From Chitinophaga terrae (ex Kim and Jung 2007) (GTDB lineage Bacteria; Bacteroidota; Bacteroidia; Chitinophagales; Chitinophagaceae), in assembly GCF_900107795.1 (NCBI RefSeq), contig NZ_FNRL01000002.1, positions 1-64,000 on the forward strand: a DNA stretch of 64,000 nucleotides. The letters run 5' to 3'. The translations under genes and the position numbers were made by a program. The notes beneath the pieces are model-generated. The model saw only the letters and a list, made by a program, of their open reading frames with translations. It searched no databases and was not told where the DNA came from. Positions 53,355-62,591 of the stretch are shown here, piece after piece. How positions within the stretch are numbered: the first letter of the stretch is position 1; every line of letters begins with the position of its first letter.

Positions 53355-53429
53355 ATCTTGATAAAATTGTTTTGGAATACTAATAGAGTACTAAAGGTAG
53401 TGGTTTCTAACGAACGTTTCATGCAGAGG

Positions 53430-53599
53430 TTTCACGCAAAGGGGCTAAGAAGAGCAAAGAAACATAAGATATATTTTTAAGGAAAATAAGAAAGCAAAGA
53501 AGAAGATTGCATTATAATCTTACTTCTTTGCTTTCTTAATATTCGCTCTGGTTAAAAAATCTTATGCTTCTTTGCTCTTCTTAGCCCCTTTGCGTGAAA
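53430..53599. repeat. CACGCAAAGG long inverted repeat, copy D
   Basis: Left arm 53430-53470 and right arm 53559-53599 are 41-base reverse complements with a single mismatch. An inner pair (AAGAAAGCAAAGAAGAAGAT facing its complement around 53486-53535) makes a second stem; the segment between differs from its opposite side. The right arm ends at 53599, and the exbD stop codon occupies 53600-53602, so the element touches it exactly. A spare GCAGAGG extends the left end. Confidence 0.9.
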
Positions 53600-54109
53600 T
53601 TAACGGAAGTAGCTGGCCTCTTCGTTTGGCAGATCTACGATGGCGTACCTGTCGATTTTATTGATCAGCATTTCATCGAGGATGTCCACTACGTTCTTGT
53701 AGTTGGCCTTTTTGTCGGCTTTGATGAGTACCATCAGGTCGTTTTTGCCGTAGGCCTGCAATACGGATTGCTTTTGTTGCAGGATAATGTCCCTGATCCC
53801 TTTACGGTTAGCGAAATTGCTGTAGTGAATGGCCTCAGGGCTGTTTTCCATGCCTTCATACCAGGCGATACGGTTGTCGGGCCCCAGTATTACAGTTAAG
53901 GCCTGTTTTGCCGGCAAGGCCATATCCGGTCCATCTTCCCGGGGCATTATAAGGCTCATAGACCTTGGTTTGGCCATGGTGGTGGCCAGCATAAAGAAAG
54001 TGATCAAAAGGAACCCCAGGTCTACCATTGGTGTCATATCTACACGTGTAGATTTCTTGGTACTTCTGCGTCCCCGGCTTTTTTCGTTACCTGTGTTTAA
54101 TTCAGCCAT
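53600..54109 (-). CDS. exbD: ExbD/TolR-family biopolymer transport protein
   Basis: 169 residues from the ATG at 54109; the upstream open frame is not conserved. There is a short basic cytoplasmic N-terminus (SRGRRSTKKSTRVDMTPMVD), then one membrane helix (LGFLLITFFMLATTMAK) with the conserved Asp just before it that carries protons, and a periplasmic domain ending DRYAIVDLPNE. ExbD works with ExbB and TonB to energise outer-membrane receptors. No exbB or tonB is adjacent, so the partner genes must be elsewhere. Repeat elements flank it on both sides. Confidence 0.92.
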   Translation of the reverse strand: MAELNTGNEKSRGRRSTKKSTRVDMTPMVDLGFLLITFFMLATTMAKPRSMSLIMPREDGPDMALPAKQALTVILGPDNRIAWYEGMENSPEAIHYSNFANRKGIRDIILQQKQSVLQAYGKNDLMVLIKADKKANYKNVVDILDEMLINKIDRYAIVDLPNEEASYFR

Positions 54110-54181
54110 AAAATAACAGTTTGGGTTATACGAAGATGTTGTACTAATTAGACGCAGTGCCGGGCAAATTCCATATAACTT

Positions 54182-54380
54182 CACGCGAATGTTTCACGCA
54201 AAGGAGCAAAGGAGCAAAGAAGCATAAGATATGTTTTTAAGGAAAAAAAGGAAGCAAAGAAGAAGATTGCATTGTAATCTTACTTCTTTGCTTCCTTAAT
54301 ATTCGCTCTGGTCAAAAAATCTTATGCTTCTTTGCTCCTTTGCTCCTTTGCGTGAAACCTCCGCGCGAAACATTCGCGTG
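54182..54380. repeat. CACGCAAAGG long inverted repeat, copy E (most perfect)
   Basis: The main arms 54192-54230 and 54319-54357 are perfect 39-base reverse complements. Additional outer arms CACGCGAATGTTT (54182-54194) and AAACATTCGCGTG (54368-54380) are also perfect. The centre carries a further stem (AAGGAAGCAAAGAAG facing CTTCTTTGCTTCCTT). The right end lies three bases from the AsnS stop codon (54384-54386), and CACGC begins four bases after that stop, the same register as in the other copies. Confidence 0.92.
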
Positions 54381-54383
54381 GAC

Positions 54384-55823
54384 CTAAAACTCAGCGCTCT
54401 TAGGAGTACGGGGGAATGGGATAACGTCGCGGATATTGCTCATACCCGTAACGAACAGCATCAGGCGCTCGAAGCCCAGTCCGAAGCCTGAGTGAGGCGC
54501 TGTACCGAAACGGCGGGTATCCAGGTACCAGCTCAGCTCATCTGCCGGAACATGCATGTCCTTCATTCTCTCTACCAGTTTATCGTAGTTTTCTTCTCTC
54601 TGGGAGCCGCCTACCATTTCGCCGATACCAGGGAACAGTACGTCCATAGCCCTAACGGTTTTGCCGTCGTCGTTCAGCTTCATGTAGAACGATTTGATCT
54701 CTTTCGGATAATCTGTCAGGATCACTGGTTTCTTGAAATGTTTTTCTACCAGGTAGCGTTCATGCTCGCTCTGGAGGTCGGCGCCCCATCCTTCGATGAG
54801 GTATTGGAATTTCTTGTTTTTATTCGGTTTGCTGTTTTTCAGGATGTCGATAGCTTCTGTATAGGTAATGCGAACGAATTCGTTGTGCAGTACAAATTCC
54901 AGTTTTTCTATCAGGCCCATTTCGCTGCGTTCCTGCTGTGGTTTTTGTTTTTCTTCTTCTACCAGGCGGGCGGCGAGGAAATCCAGGTCTTCCCGGTTGT
55001 TTTCCAGTATGTAGCCGATCACGAACTTGATAAAGGCTTCTGCCAGGTCCATGTTGTCTTCCAGTTCATAGAACGCCATTTCAGGTTCGATCATCCAGAA
55101 TTCAGCGAGGTGGCGGGCGGTGTTGGAGTTTTCGGCCCTGAATGTAGGTCCGAAAGTATAGATATCGCCGAACGCCATAGCGCCCAGTTCTCCTTCCAGC
55201 TGGCCGGAAACCGTGAGGTTGGTAGATCTTCCGAAGAAATCTTCCTTGAAGTTTATATCGCCGGATTCGGTACGCGGCGGGTTATTCAGATCCAGGGTGG
55301 TTACACGGAACATTTCTCCTGCACCTTCGGCGTCAGACGCTGTGATGATAGGAGTATGCAGGTATACGAACCCGCGGTCATTGAAGAATTTATGTACCGC
55401 AAAGGCCAGTGCATGGCGCAGGCGGAAGATAGCCCCGAATGTATTGGTGCGGAAACGCAGGTGCGCGATTTCACGCAGGTATTCCAGGCTGGGCTTATTT
55501 TTCAGCTGCAACGGGTACTTTTCAGGGTCGCAGTCGCCCAGGATTTCCAGGGAAGCGGCCTTTAATTCCACACGTTGTCCTTTTCCCAGGGAGGGAATGA
55601 TCTCCCCGGTTACGCTGATGGCAGCGCCGGTGGTAATGCGTTTTACCAGCGCCTGATCAGTATTTTCAGCATCAATTACAATTTGAAGATTATTATTGGT
55701 AGAGCCATCATTCAACGCTATAAACTGGTTGTTGCGGAAAGACCGCACCCAACCTTTAACCGTTACTTCGTATTGCGTCCTGTCATCTGCCAGGATTTGC
55801 TTGACTTTCACTCTTTGGCTCAT
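54384..55823 (-). CDS. asnS: Asparaginyl-tRNA synthetase
   Basis: 479 residues, normal for bacterial AsnRS, a class IIb synthetase that charges tRNA-Asn. The N-terminal OB fold binds the anticodon ([20 protein letters not shown]). The catalytic domain has motif 2 in [20 protein letters not shown] and motif 3 in [16 protein letters not shown], and the protein ends PRTPKSAEF, the family's normal C-terminus. This matters because the adjacent repeat has not altered its end. It may share a transcript with the small open frame upstream. Confidence 0.96.
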   Translation of the reverse strand: MSQRVKVKQILADDRTQYEVTVKGWVRSFRNNQFIALNDGSTNNNLQIVIDAENTDQALVKRITTGAAISVTGEIIPSLGKGQRVELKAASLEILGDCDPEKYPLQLKNKPSLEYLREIAHLRFRTNTFGAIFRLRHALAFAVHKFFNDRGFVYLHTPIITASDAEGAGEMFRVTTLDLNNPPRTESGDINFKEDFFGRSTNLTVSGQLEGELGAMAFGDIYTFGPTFRAENSNTARHLAEFWMIEPEMAFYELEDNMDLAEAFIKFVIGYILENNREDLDFLAARLVEEEKQKPQQERSEMGLIEKLEFVLHNEFVRITYTEAIDILKNSKPNKNKKFQYLIEGWGADLQSEHERYLVEKHFKKPVILTDYPKEIKSFYMKLNDDGKTVRAMDVLFPGIGEMVGGSQREENYDKLVERMKDMHVPADELSWYLDTRRFGTAPHSGFGLGFERLMLFVTGMSNIRDVIPFPRTPKSAEF

Positions 55824-55835
55824 ATTATATAATTT

Positions 55836-56129
55836 TTAGGATTGCAAAAATAAGTGGAAAATTGGATAGTAGATAGCTTTTTGGCCGACTTCCTCTCCGC
55901 CCGGGCCGGGGTGCTGCGAACAAAATGTTAAAAAAGTTTGGCAAGGATTCTGGTAATGTATAGCATCGGGCATATCTGCAGCCAGTTGCAAGGCCAATTT
56001 GAGGGAGATTCGGAGCACTTGGTAACCGCTTGATAATGGGGATGATAAGTAAAATTTTTTGGATAATAGTAAAAGTTGTTTTAATCTTGCGGTATATTCT
56101 GCCTGATTAAGTTCATTTTCCATCTTCAT
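55836..56129 (-). CDS. Doubtful small open frame before asnS
   Basis: 97 residues (or 95 from the second ATG, MENELNQAEYTARLKQLLLL). The N-terminal half could form a helix, but the C-terminal half (CSQHPGPGGEEVGQKAIYYP) looks random. I recognise no family. Its stop codon lies 12 bases before the asnS start on the same strand, so it might be a leader gene. It could equally be non-coding leader sequence. Confidence 0.25.
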   Translation of the reverse strand: MKMENELNQAEYTARLKQLLLLSKKFYLSSPLSSGYQVLRISLKLALQLAADMPDAIHYQNPCQTFLTFCSQHPGPGGEEVGQKAIYYPIFHLFLQS

Positions 56130-56271
56130 CGGCAGTTCCTAAACTCAATCATTCCCTATCAAATTTAATAATCAAATTAAATTTATTGACTCAAAACAAT
56201 TATTTGTAATTGGTGTATGTTGGTATGCAGTGGTACCCGCCTCACAACACTTCTAAAATTTGACAATACAG

Positions 56272-57969
56272 ATGATGTACGACATCTTACAATTGAACGA
56301 CATGCTCGTTCCTGAGCTGCTTGATATTGCAGAGAAACTTGACGTTCCCAACGCAAAAAAATTGAACAAACAGGACCTTATCTACAAAATCCTTGATAAA
56401 CAAGCTGTATTAGCCTCAGAAGATAATCAAGCCAACGGAGACGAAAAAAAATCACGTAAACGCAAACCTGTTAAGAAAGACGAAGCAAATCATGCTGAAG
56501 AAGCGCACGCTGAAGAAAAACCTGCCGCTAAAAAAACTGCTAAAAAAGTAAGCGGCAAATCCAAAGAACAGGAAGAAGCTGCTCCTGCAGCTACTGCCAA
56601 GCCGAAGGTTAAAGATTTTGAAATAGACCTGGATAGTATTCCTTCACTCACTTTCGATGATGATGATGATATCATTCTCCCTTCCTTCACAGAAGATATT
56701 GAGGAGCCGGAAGAAGAGGAAGTAGTAGTGATCCCTCCGGTGGAAGACGAATTTGAAGACGATTTTGTAGTACCTGATGATATTCCTGTTGTGCCTGCAG
56801 CACAAAAGAACCGCTTCCAGAACAACAAGAAAGAACCATCTTTCAATATAGAGTTCGACGGTGTTATCGTTAGCGAAGGCGTACTGGAAATGATGCCGGA
56901 TGGCTATGGTTTCTTACGCTCCTCAGACTATAACTACCTCAGTTCTCCAGACGATATCTATGTATCTCCTTCCCAGATCAAATTATTTGGCCTGAAAACC
57001 GGCGATACAGTGAAAGGCTCTGTACGCCCTCCGAAAGAAGGAGAAAAGTACTTTGCTTTGCTGAAAGTAGAAACCATCAATAATAAATCTCCCGAAGAAG
57101 TACGCGACCGCGTACCATTCGATTACCTGACGCCGTTGTTCCCATTCGAGAAACTGCGTCTGACAACCACTTCCAACAACTACTCTACCCGTATTATGGA
57201 TATGTTCACACCTATCGGTAAAGGGCAGCGTGGTCTGATCGTGGCGCAACCTAAAGTAGGTAAAACCATGTTGCTGAAAGAAGTGGCCAACGCGATCGCT
57301 ACCAACCATCCTGAAATTTACCTGATGGTTGTACTGATCGACGAACGTCCTGAAGAGGTAACCGATATGGAACGCAGCGTAAAAGCAGAGGTGATCGCTT
57401 CGACCTTCGACGAACCGGCCGAAAAACACGTAAAAGTTTCTGCTATCGCTTTACAGAAAGCTAAACGTCTCGTAGAATGCGGACACGATGTGGTGATCCT
57501 GTTAGACTCCATTACCCGTCTGGCAAGGGCTCACAATACCGTTGCCCCTGCATCCGGCAAGGTGTTGAGCGGTGGTGTGGAAGCTAACGCCATGCAGAAA
57601 CCAAAACAATTCTTTGGCGCTGCACGTAAAATAGAACACGGCGGTTCCTTAACCATCCTGGCAACTGCATTGATCGATACCGGTTCAAAAATGGACGAGG
57701 TGATCTTCGAAGAGTTCAAGGGTACAGGTAACATGGAGCTGGCGCTGGATCGTAAACTGGCTAATAAACGCATCTTCCCGGCTATCGACGTATCTTCTTC
57801 TTCAACCCGGAGAGACGACCTGCTGTTAGACAAAGATTCACTGAAACGTATCCACATCCTGCGTAATCACTTAAGTGATATGAATACAGATGAGGCTATG
57901 CATTTCATGCTGCAACATATGCGCGGAACCAAGAACAACGAAGAGTTCCTGATCTCCATGAACAGCTAG
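56272..57969 (+). CDS. rho: Transcription termination factor Rho
   Basis: 565 residues from the ATG at 56272 (the open frame extends four codons to a TTG). The N-terminal Rho_N helix bundle (~1-50, [20 protein letters not shown]) is followed by a ~140-residue disordered insert, first Lys-rich, then strongly acidic, typical of Bacteroidota. Next come the RNA-binding domain ([20 protein letters not shown]) and the ATPase with Walker [21 protein letters not shown] and the R-loop region [11 protein letters not shown]. Rho is a hexameric RNA translocase that ends transcription. Two strong hairpins follow. Confidence 0.95.
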   Translation: MMYDILQLNDMLVPELLDIAEKLDVPNAKKLNKQDLIYKILDKQAVLASEDNQANGDEKKSRKRKPVKKDEANHAEEAHAEEKPAAKKTAKKVSGKSKEQEEAAPAATAKPKVKDFEIDLDSIPSLTFDDDDDIILPSFTEDIEEPEEEEVVVIPPVEDEFEDDFVVPDDIPVVPAAQKNRFQNNKKEPSFNIEFDGVIVSEGVLEMMPDGYGFLRSSDYNYLSSPDDIYVSPSQIKLFGLKTGDTVKGSVRPPKEGEKYFALLKVETINNKSPEEVRDRVPFDYLTPLFPFEKLRLTTTSNNYSTRIMDMFTPIGKGQRGLIVAQPKVGKTMLLKEVANAIATNHPEIYLMVVLIDERPEEVTDMERSVKAEVIASTFDEPAEKHVKVSAIALQKAKRLVECGHDVVILLDSITRLARAHNTVAPASGKVLSGGVEANAMQKPKQFFGAARKIEHGGSLTILATALIDTGSKMDEVIFEEFKGTGNMELALDRKLANKRIFPAIDVSSSSTRRDDLLLDKDSLKRIHILRNHLSDMNTDEAMHFMLQHMRGTKNNEEFLISMNS

Positions 57970-58002
57970 TTGCCCGCAATAAATAAAGCAACTTAAGATC
58001 AT

Positions 58003-58049
58003 AAAAAGAGAAGAGGTAAGATGATTTCCATCTTACCTCTTCTCTTTTT
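58003..58049. terminator. Perfect 21-bp terminator hairpin after rho
   Basis: The arms 58003-58023 and 58029-58049 are perfectly complementary around a five-base loop. The left arm begins with AAAAA and the right ends in TTTTT, so it can act in both directions. It lies 33 bases after the rho stop codon. Confidence 0.9.
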
Positions 58050-58091
58050 ATCCTGCTATCGCAGATAGAATGCCTTGTTGCTGCAAAACAA

Positions 58092-58135
58092 AAATGGCTA
58101 AGACGATAACTCATCTTAGCCATTTCTGTTTTTTT
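58092..58135. terminator. Second tandem terminator hairpin
   Basis: AAATGGCTAAGA (58092-58103) and TCTTAGCCATTT (58114-58125) form a perfect 12-bp stem with a ten-base loop; a run of seven T follows at 58129-58135. On the other strand it can terminate the convergent porin-like gene. Confidence 0.85.
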
Positions 58136-58187
58136 AAGTTTTAAGAAAACAGGAAATCATTCCTTATGTTTCTTTTTTTGCAATTTT

Positions 58188-58793
58188 TTAGAAGATCCAG
58201 TTTACACCAACCTGGAACTCTTTAGGGAAGTCAAAAGCAAAACGGTTAGTGTTGGTTTTAACACCAGTTGCTTCTGCTTTTTCCTGCAGGTAAGTGTAGC
58301 TCAGGCCGCCGAATGCACCTTCCAGCATGAAGTGTTTGCTTACGAAGTAAGTGATACCAGGCAATACTCTAACGGAAACGCCGTTGTAAGTAGTAGTTTT
58401 AGTACCGTCTACTTTCTCGTTACCAAAGTCGTAACCTGCGTTAGCTTCTGCAAAGAATGCAAATTTGCTTTCACCGATCATGTGGTAATTGCGGGCGAAG
58501 ATGCCAGGAGTGATATAAGAATACTTGTTCTTTTTACCTGCTGCATTTTTATCGGTACCGAATTCAGTTCTTGCGAACACACCGATCACCCAGTTAGGAT
58601 TCAATGCTACACCCACTTTAGGGCTGATACCGAAAGTAGTGCTGGTGGTTTTGCTGTCGCTGTCTTTTACTTTCTTTGATTCAGTTGAAACGTTCAAATT
58701 TCCACCCAAAATAACATCGCCTTTCGAAAATTGAGCCTTTGCTACGTTTGCGCCGAACAGTGCTACTGCGGCCATTACAATCAACTTTTTCAT
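58188..58793 (-). CDS. Small outer-membrane beta-barrel protein
   Basis: 201 residues. A clear signal peptide (MKKLIVMAAVALFGANVAKA) precedes a mature chain of alternating beta-strands ending in Phe (FQVGNWIF-type end: GVNWIF). Strand patterns such as FSKGDVILGGNLNVSTE, VGVALNPNWVIGVFART and FAFFAEANAGYDFGNEK, with short charged turns, fit an eight-strand OmpW/OmpA-like barrel or the porin-family Bacteroidota proteins. No plug or peptidoglycan-binding domain is present. The function cannot be told. It lies on its own between terminators and the TetR gene. Confidence 0.88.
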   Translation of the reverse strand: MKKLIVMAAVALFGANVAKAQFSKGDVILGGNLNVSTESKKVKDSDSKTTSTTFGISPKVGVALNPNWVIGVFARTEFGTDKNAAGKKNKYSYITPGIFARNYHMIGESKFAFFAEANAGYDFGNEKVDGTKTTTYNGVSVRVLPGITYFVSKHFMLEGAFGGLSYTYLQEKAEATGVKTNTNRFAFDFPKEFQVGVNWIF

Positions 58794-58873
58794 CTGTCGT
58801 TTAAATTTAAATTATCGATTAAAACTATTCCTGTGTTTTGATTCTTTCTACATACATTGGTCGATTGGTTGAT

Positions 58874-59491
58874 CTATGGTCGATATCTTAACCCGTCAAA
58901 GAAGATAGTTAATACTTGCCTTTCCCTGCTCATGAATGTTTTAAGGGCTTTCCTGTCGTGCGGATCGAAGCCCGCCGCCTGCCATTTGCACCAGATCACC
59001 CATAAGCCGAATAACACATCTACCAGCAATTGTGCTGTAATACCTGTGTCAACAGCCGGGTTCAATTCGCCGCTTTTTACTCCCTTCGCTATAGTAGCAT
59101 CAAGGAAAGTGGTTTCTACCTGCTGCAATAATTCAATGGTTTGCCTCATTAAACTGGATGGAACATCTTTTACCCATTCATTAATCCCGAACAGGAAATG
59201 ATACTCTAACAGCATAGTTTCTTTCAACTGCAGATACCGGTCTATGATGTGCGCCACATCCGGCGCCTCTTCTACATATCCCGACATATCTATAAAACAG
59301 TCGGCTATCATTCGCTCTACTACGGCAACGTATATACTCTCTTTGTCAGAAAAATAATAATACAAAGAACCTTTCGAGATCTCCAGATCTCTTGCTATTT
59401 CTTCCATGGTGGTTTTGGATAGGCCGAAACGCTTGAAGCGTTTTAGCGCCGCTTCCAGAATCAATGTTCGTTTCTGGTCCAATTCCGCCAT
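58874..59491 (-). CDS. TetR-family regulator
   Basis: 205 residues. The N-terminal HTH (~8-55) is typical: LILEAALKRFKRFGLSKTTM, then EIARDLEISKGSLYYYFSDK and ESIYVAVVERM. The rest is a helical ligand/dimer domain of its own type (no family match by eye), with Trp-rich segments near the end (GLWVIWCKWQAAGF). Directly upstream lies a nest of inverted repeats that can be its operator, so autoregulation is likely. The porin-like gene 80 bases downstream on the same strand may be in its control. Confidence 0.92.
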   Translation of the reverse strand: MAELDQKRTLILEAALKRFKRFGLSKTTMEEIARDLEISKGSLYYYFSDKESIYVAVVERMIADCFIDMSGYVEEAPDVAHIIDRYLQLKETMLLEYHFLFGINEWVKDVPSSLMRQTIELLQQVETTFLDATIAKGVKSGELNPAVDTGITAQLLVDVLFGLWVIWCKWQAAGFDPHDRKALKTFMSRERQVLTIFFDGLRYRP

Positions 59492-59492
59492 A

Positions 59493-59547
59493 GGTCAATA
59501 GCGCAAAACAAATTTGACGATTTGACTTTTTCGTTTTGCGGGTCAAA
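59493..59547 (-). promoter_or_regulatory. Nested inverted repeats upstream of the TetR gene, candidate operator
   Basis: CGCAAAAC (59502-59509) pairs with GTTTTGCG (59533-59540). Between and beside them, TTTGAC occurs twice (59513-59518, 59521-59526) facing GTCAAA (59542-59547), and GGTCAA lies at 59493-59498. The cluster ends right at the TetR start codon, a normal place for an autoregulatory operator. Confidence 0.55.
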
Positions 59548-59638
59548 TGTACGACCAAAACTTATTCTACAAAATTTTTTTGTTAAGAAATTGTTAGGTA
59601 TTCTTTACGCGGGCGATAGAAAAGATAGAAATCAACAG

Positions 59639-59685
59639 AAAAAGTTTCGTTTGATGAAAAACTACCGGTCTTCATTAAACGAAAC
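59639..59685 (-). terminator. Terminator of the LytTR regulator operon
   Basis: On the minus strand GTTTCGTTTAATGA and TCATCAAACGAAAC form a 14-bp stem with one G-T pair and a 14-base loop, followed by TTTTT. It lies 46 bases after the stop codon of the LytTR gene. Confidence 0.75.
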
Positions 59686-59730
59686 AAAATTTAACGATGG
59701 TAAAAATTGAAAATGTAAAAATACGGTATC

Positions 59731-60483
59731 CTACCGGTGCCCTGTTCTCTGCATAAGATCACGTTGTCTTCTCTCTGTAATGTCAAGCGTGTGGCCACTT
59801 TTCATCTCAATTTTATTCTTTCCTGTATCAATATGTTTTATACTGCCCAGCTGTATCATCTGGGTATTGTTGATCTGGTAGAACTGAAGCGGAGAAAACA
59901 GATCGGAGTAGTACCTGAACGACTGTGCAGATATAAGCTGCTGGCCATTCAGCAGGGAGAATAGAGTATATTCCTGGTATAATTCAATCCAGGAAATATC
60001 ATCAATATTGATGGTGTTTGATACATCATCCGGCCCTGTCAATAATATCTTCCAGTCGTCTGCTTCCTGGTTGTTAAAGTTTTCCAGTAAGATCTGGTAG
60101 CGTTGATTGGGTTCCTGGTTAGCGATCCGTTTAGATACATTCGCAACCGCCTGTAACAGGCTTTCTTTATCTATAGGTTTCAGGATCAGCTCTACATCGC
60201 TGAACCTGATGATATGAATGAATTTTTTTTCGAAAGCTGTTACAAATATGGCCTCGAAATGAAGTTGCGGCAAAGTGCCGGCCAATACGTCAAAGCCGGT
60301 ACCATCGGGCATCTCCAGGTCCAGGAATACAAGTGATGGTCTGTGCTCCAATATTTTGCTGATACCATCAGAACAGTCGGTTGCCACTGCCGCTATACTG
60401 ATCTCGGGGCAATACCGCTCCAGCATCAGCGCAATGATATCCCGGCTATTCCTTTCGTCATCAATAATAATGGCCTTTATCAT
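59731..60483 (-). CDS. LytTR-type response regulator
   Basis: 250 residues. The receiver (phospho-Asp ~55, LVFLDLEMPDGTG, with conserved Lys in ELILKPIDKE) is followed by a C-terminal LytTR DNA-binding domain (~150-250, INIDDISWIELYQEYTLFSL and FYQINNTQMIQLGSIKHIDT). Proteins of this AlgR/AgrA/LytR class bind direct repeats upstream of targets. The kinase gene ends 14 bases upstream, so the two form a pair. A terminator follows. Confidence 0.93.
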   Translation of the reverse strand: MIKAIIIDDERNSRDIIALMLERYCPEISIAAVATDCSDGISKILEHRPSLVFLDLEMPDGTGFDVLAGTLPQLHFEAIFVTAFEKKFIHIIRFSDVELILKPIDKESLLQAVANVSKRIANQEPNQRYQILLENFNNQEADDWKILLTGPDDVSNTINIDDISWIELYQEYTLFSLLNGQQLISAQSFRYYSDLFSPLQFYQINNTQMIQLGSIKHIDTGKNKIEMKSGHTLDITERRQRDLMQRTGHR

Positions 60484-60497
60484 AAAGTGAACGACTA

Positions 60498-62570
60498 TTA
60501 TAACTGTGGAATAAATATTTTTACGATCGTACCACTGTTTGCTTCATCTTCAACAGATTTGTCTATTATCTCAATGTGAATATCCGTCCTGTACATTTTA
60601 TTCAGTAGTTCTGCGCGGTTCTGGCTGATCTCCATGCCCGACGACTGGTGGTGTTTAGGCAAAGTGCGCAACGACTTGGAGCGCGCTATTCCTATGCCGT
60701 TATCAGCTATCACGCATTCCAGCATATCGGGAGCTACCTGGTTGAAATAAATTCTCAGCAACCCTGTAGGCTGTTTGGGATTGGTCATTCCATGTTTTAC
60801 AGCATTTTCTACATATGGTTGCAACAACATGGCAGGGATCTCCAGTTCCGCTGCAATGATCTCCGGGTCAACCACTATTTCATACTCCATCCGGTTTTCG
60901 AACCGCATTTTCTCTAAACCAAGATAGGTATTTAAATAAGTGATTTCTTCAGAGAGGGAAATAAAATTACGGCGGGAGAAGTCCAGGGTCTTACGGATCA
61001 GGTACGAGAAATCAGATAGGTATTTCTGTGCAAGCTCGTAATCCCGCTGCATCACAAATAACTGTATAGAATTGAGGCAGTTAAAAATAAAGTGCGGGTT
61101 GATCTGGGCCCTGATCGCTTTAAGTTCTATTTCCGTTAACTTTTTATCGTATTCGGTTTCCAGCTGGATCTTGCGTTGTTCTTCCAGTTCCTGTTTTTTG
61201 CGAAGGATTTCCGTTGTTTGTTCTCTTACCAGTTCTTCCAGTTGTTCGTTCAGCTTTCGTTGCAGTTCCTTGTTCTTGTTCAGTTGTTTGATCAGCAATT
61301 CCTGCGTTCGTGTTCTTTCGAGATGAACCAGTTTATTCCGGTAGCTTAACCCCGCCAGGAAGAACATGGCCTGTAACAGCACGCCTCCCATCAGCAACGT
61401 GGTAGGTGCGGCCAGCTCTCCCAGCGCCCCCAGCAAACCTAAAGGTTTCACCTGCAGCAGGAATGAGCCTAAGCAGGCCAGGTACAGGCAGGCCGACCCG
61501 TAAAGAAAGAACCTTACCAGCGGGTGATGCCTTGAACGCCTCGCCAGGGCAATAAACACCGCCAGCAGCGGGGCTAACGTGAGGAAATATACGTAGCTGT
61601 ATATAATTGTCGGCAAATGGTATTTATCGAAGGCTATACAAAGCATGCAGAGTATGATCAGTCCTCCGACTACCGCCGCCATCCAGGTAAACCCTTTTTC
61701 CATGAAGAGATAGCGGTCTTTCAGGTTAAGGAAGGCATTGCCAAAGAGCAGGTACATCAGGTAAAAGCAGAACAGCAGTCCGGGAATATCCCAGTAATAT
61801 TTCAGCATGGGCCATTCGTGGAAGAACGAAAGCTGGAAAGGTTTGCTGTCCAGCCGCAGGGCGAAGAACAGGATCAGGCCCAGTATGTAAGCCGCGAAGT
61901 AGAGATATGATCTGTCGGGCAGCTGAACGTAGTTGATGATGGAAATGCTGAAGAAGACCAGGAGCATACCCAGCAAAACCTGTATGATAACAGCTTCTTT
62001 CCGGAAGCTGTCGAGCTGCTCGTCATGGAAGATATTATACGCTTCTTCGCTGAACAGCACAGGCATCATGGGGTTTTCGTTGTACGACTTATTGATGATA
62101 TGCAGGTAGAAGGTGCAGGTCTCGTTTGGGGCTACCTGCAGGTGAAAGGCATAATGATGCCATCTTTCCACGCCTCCATCGTCTATCATCAGGCCGGTGG
62201 CCATCAGTTGCTGCATCGGCTGACCGGCTGGTTGCCGGTACCAGTACATGCAATCATGCCAACCGGTAAAGAAGCGGTACGAAAGGGCTTTACTGCTGGT
62301 GTTTTTTACAACCAGTTTAAGCCAGCAGTCGTTAACCTGTCCATTATTCTTTATCCCCGGGTGAAAAATATGATTTTGATGCTGAAAATTTTCGGGAGGC
62401 CACAAAGTACTTTTTTCGTCGGCAGAGACGGCAATATATGGGCGCAGGTCCATTTTGGCCGGCGCAAAATTGGCATCAGTAACAAGAGTGTCAATCGGGG
62501 GGCGATCAACGTTGGCAAAGGCTTCTGCAGTGTATATGCACAACAGCAGCATTAAAATAATGCGCTTCAC
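60498..62570 (-). CDS. 7TM-DISM sensor histidine kinase of the LytS type
   Basis: 690 residues. A signal peptide (~1-20) is followed by a periplasmic 7TMR-DISMED2-like beta-sandwich (~35-185, WLKLVVKNTSSKALSYRFF), seven membrane helices (~195-410), a long coiled coil (~415-470, rich in Glu, Gln and Lys) and a His_kinase (LytS-type) domain. The phosphorylated His is in AQINPHFIFNCLNSIQLFV; ATP-binding includes PYVENAVKHG and IADNGIGIA. The DISM periplasmic part usually binds carbohydrates or other small ligands. It is co-transcribed with the LytTR regulator. Confidence 0.93.
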   Translation of the reverse strand: MKRIILMLLLCIYTAEAFANVDRPPIDTLVTDANFAPAKMDLRPYIAVSADEKSTLWPPENFQHQNHIFHPGIKNNGQVNDCWLKLVVKNTSSKALSYRFFTGWHDCMYWYRQPAGQPMQQLMATGLMIDDGGVERWHHYAFHLQVAPNETCTFYLHIINKSYNENPMMPVLFSEEAYNIFHDEQLDSFRKEAVIIQVLLGMLLVFFSISIINYVQLPDRSYLYFAAYILGLILFFALRLDSKPFQLSFFHEWPMLKYYWDIPGLLFCFYLMYLLFGNAFLNLKDRYLFMEKGFTWMAAVVGGLIILCMLCIAFDKYHLPTIIYSYVYFLTLAPLLAVFIALARRSRHHPLVRFFLYGSACLYLACLGSFLLQVKPLGLLGALGELAAPTTLLMGGVLLQAMFFLAGLSYRNKLVHLERTRTQELLIKQLNKNKELQRKLNEQLEELVREQTTEILRKKQELEEQRKIQLETEYDKKLTEIELKAIRAQINPHFIFNCLNSIQLFVMQRDYELAQKYLSDFSYLIRKTLDFSRRNFISLSEEITYLNTYLGLEKMRFENRMEYEIVVDPEIIAAELEIPAMLLQPYVENAVKHGMTNPKQPTGLLRIYFNQVAPDMLECVIADNGIGIARSKSLRTLPKHHQSSGMEISQNRAELLNKMYRTDIHIEIIDKSVEDEANSGTIVKIFIPQL

Positions 62571-62591
62571 AAGCGGAATAGCTGGGTTTAG

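Noticed and set aside
54492..55565. 357-codon open frame on the plus strand opposite asnS
   Set aside because: It lies wholly antisense to a clear asparaginyl-tRNA synthetase and its product has no family features; it is a shadow of the real gene.
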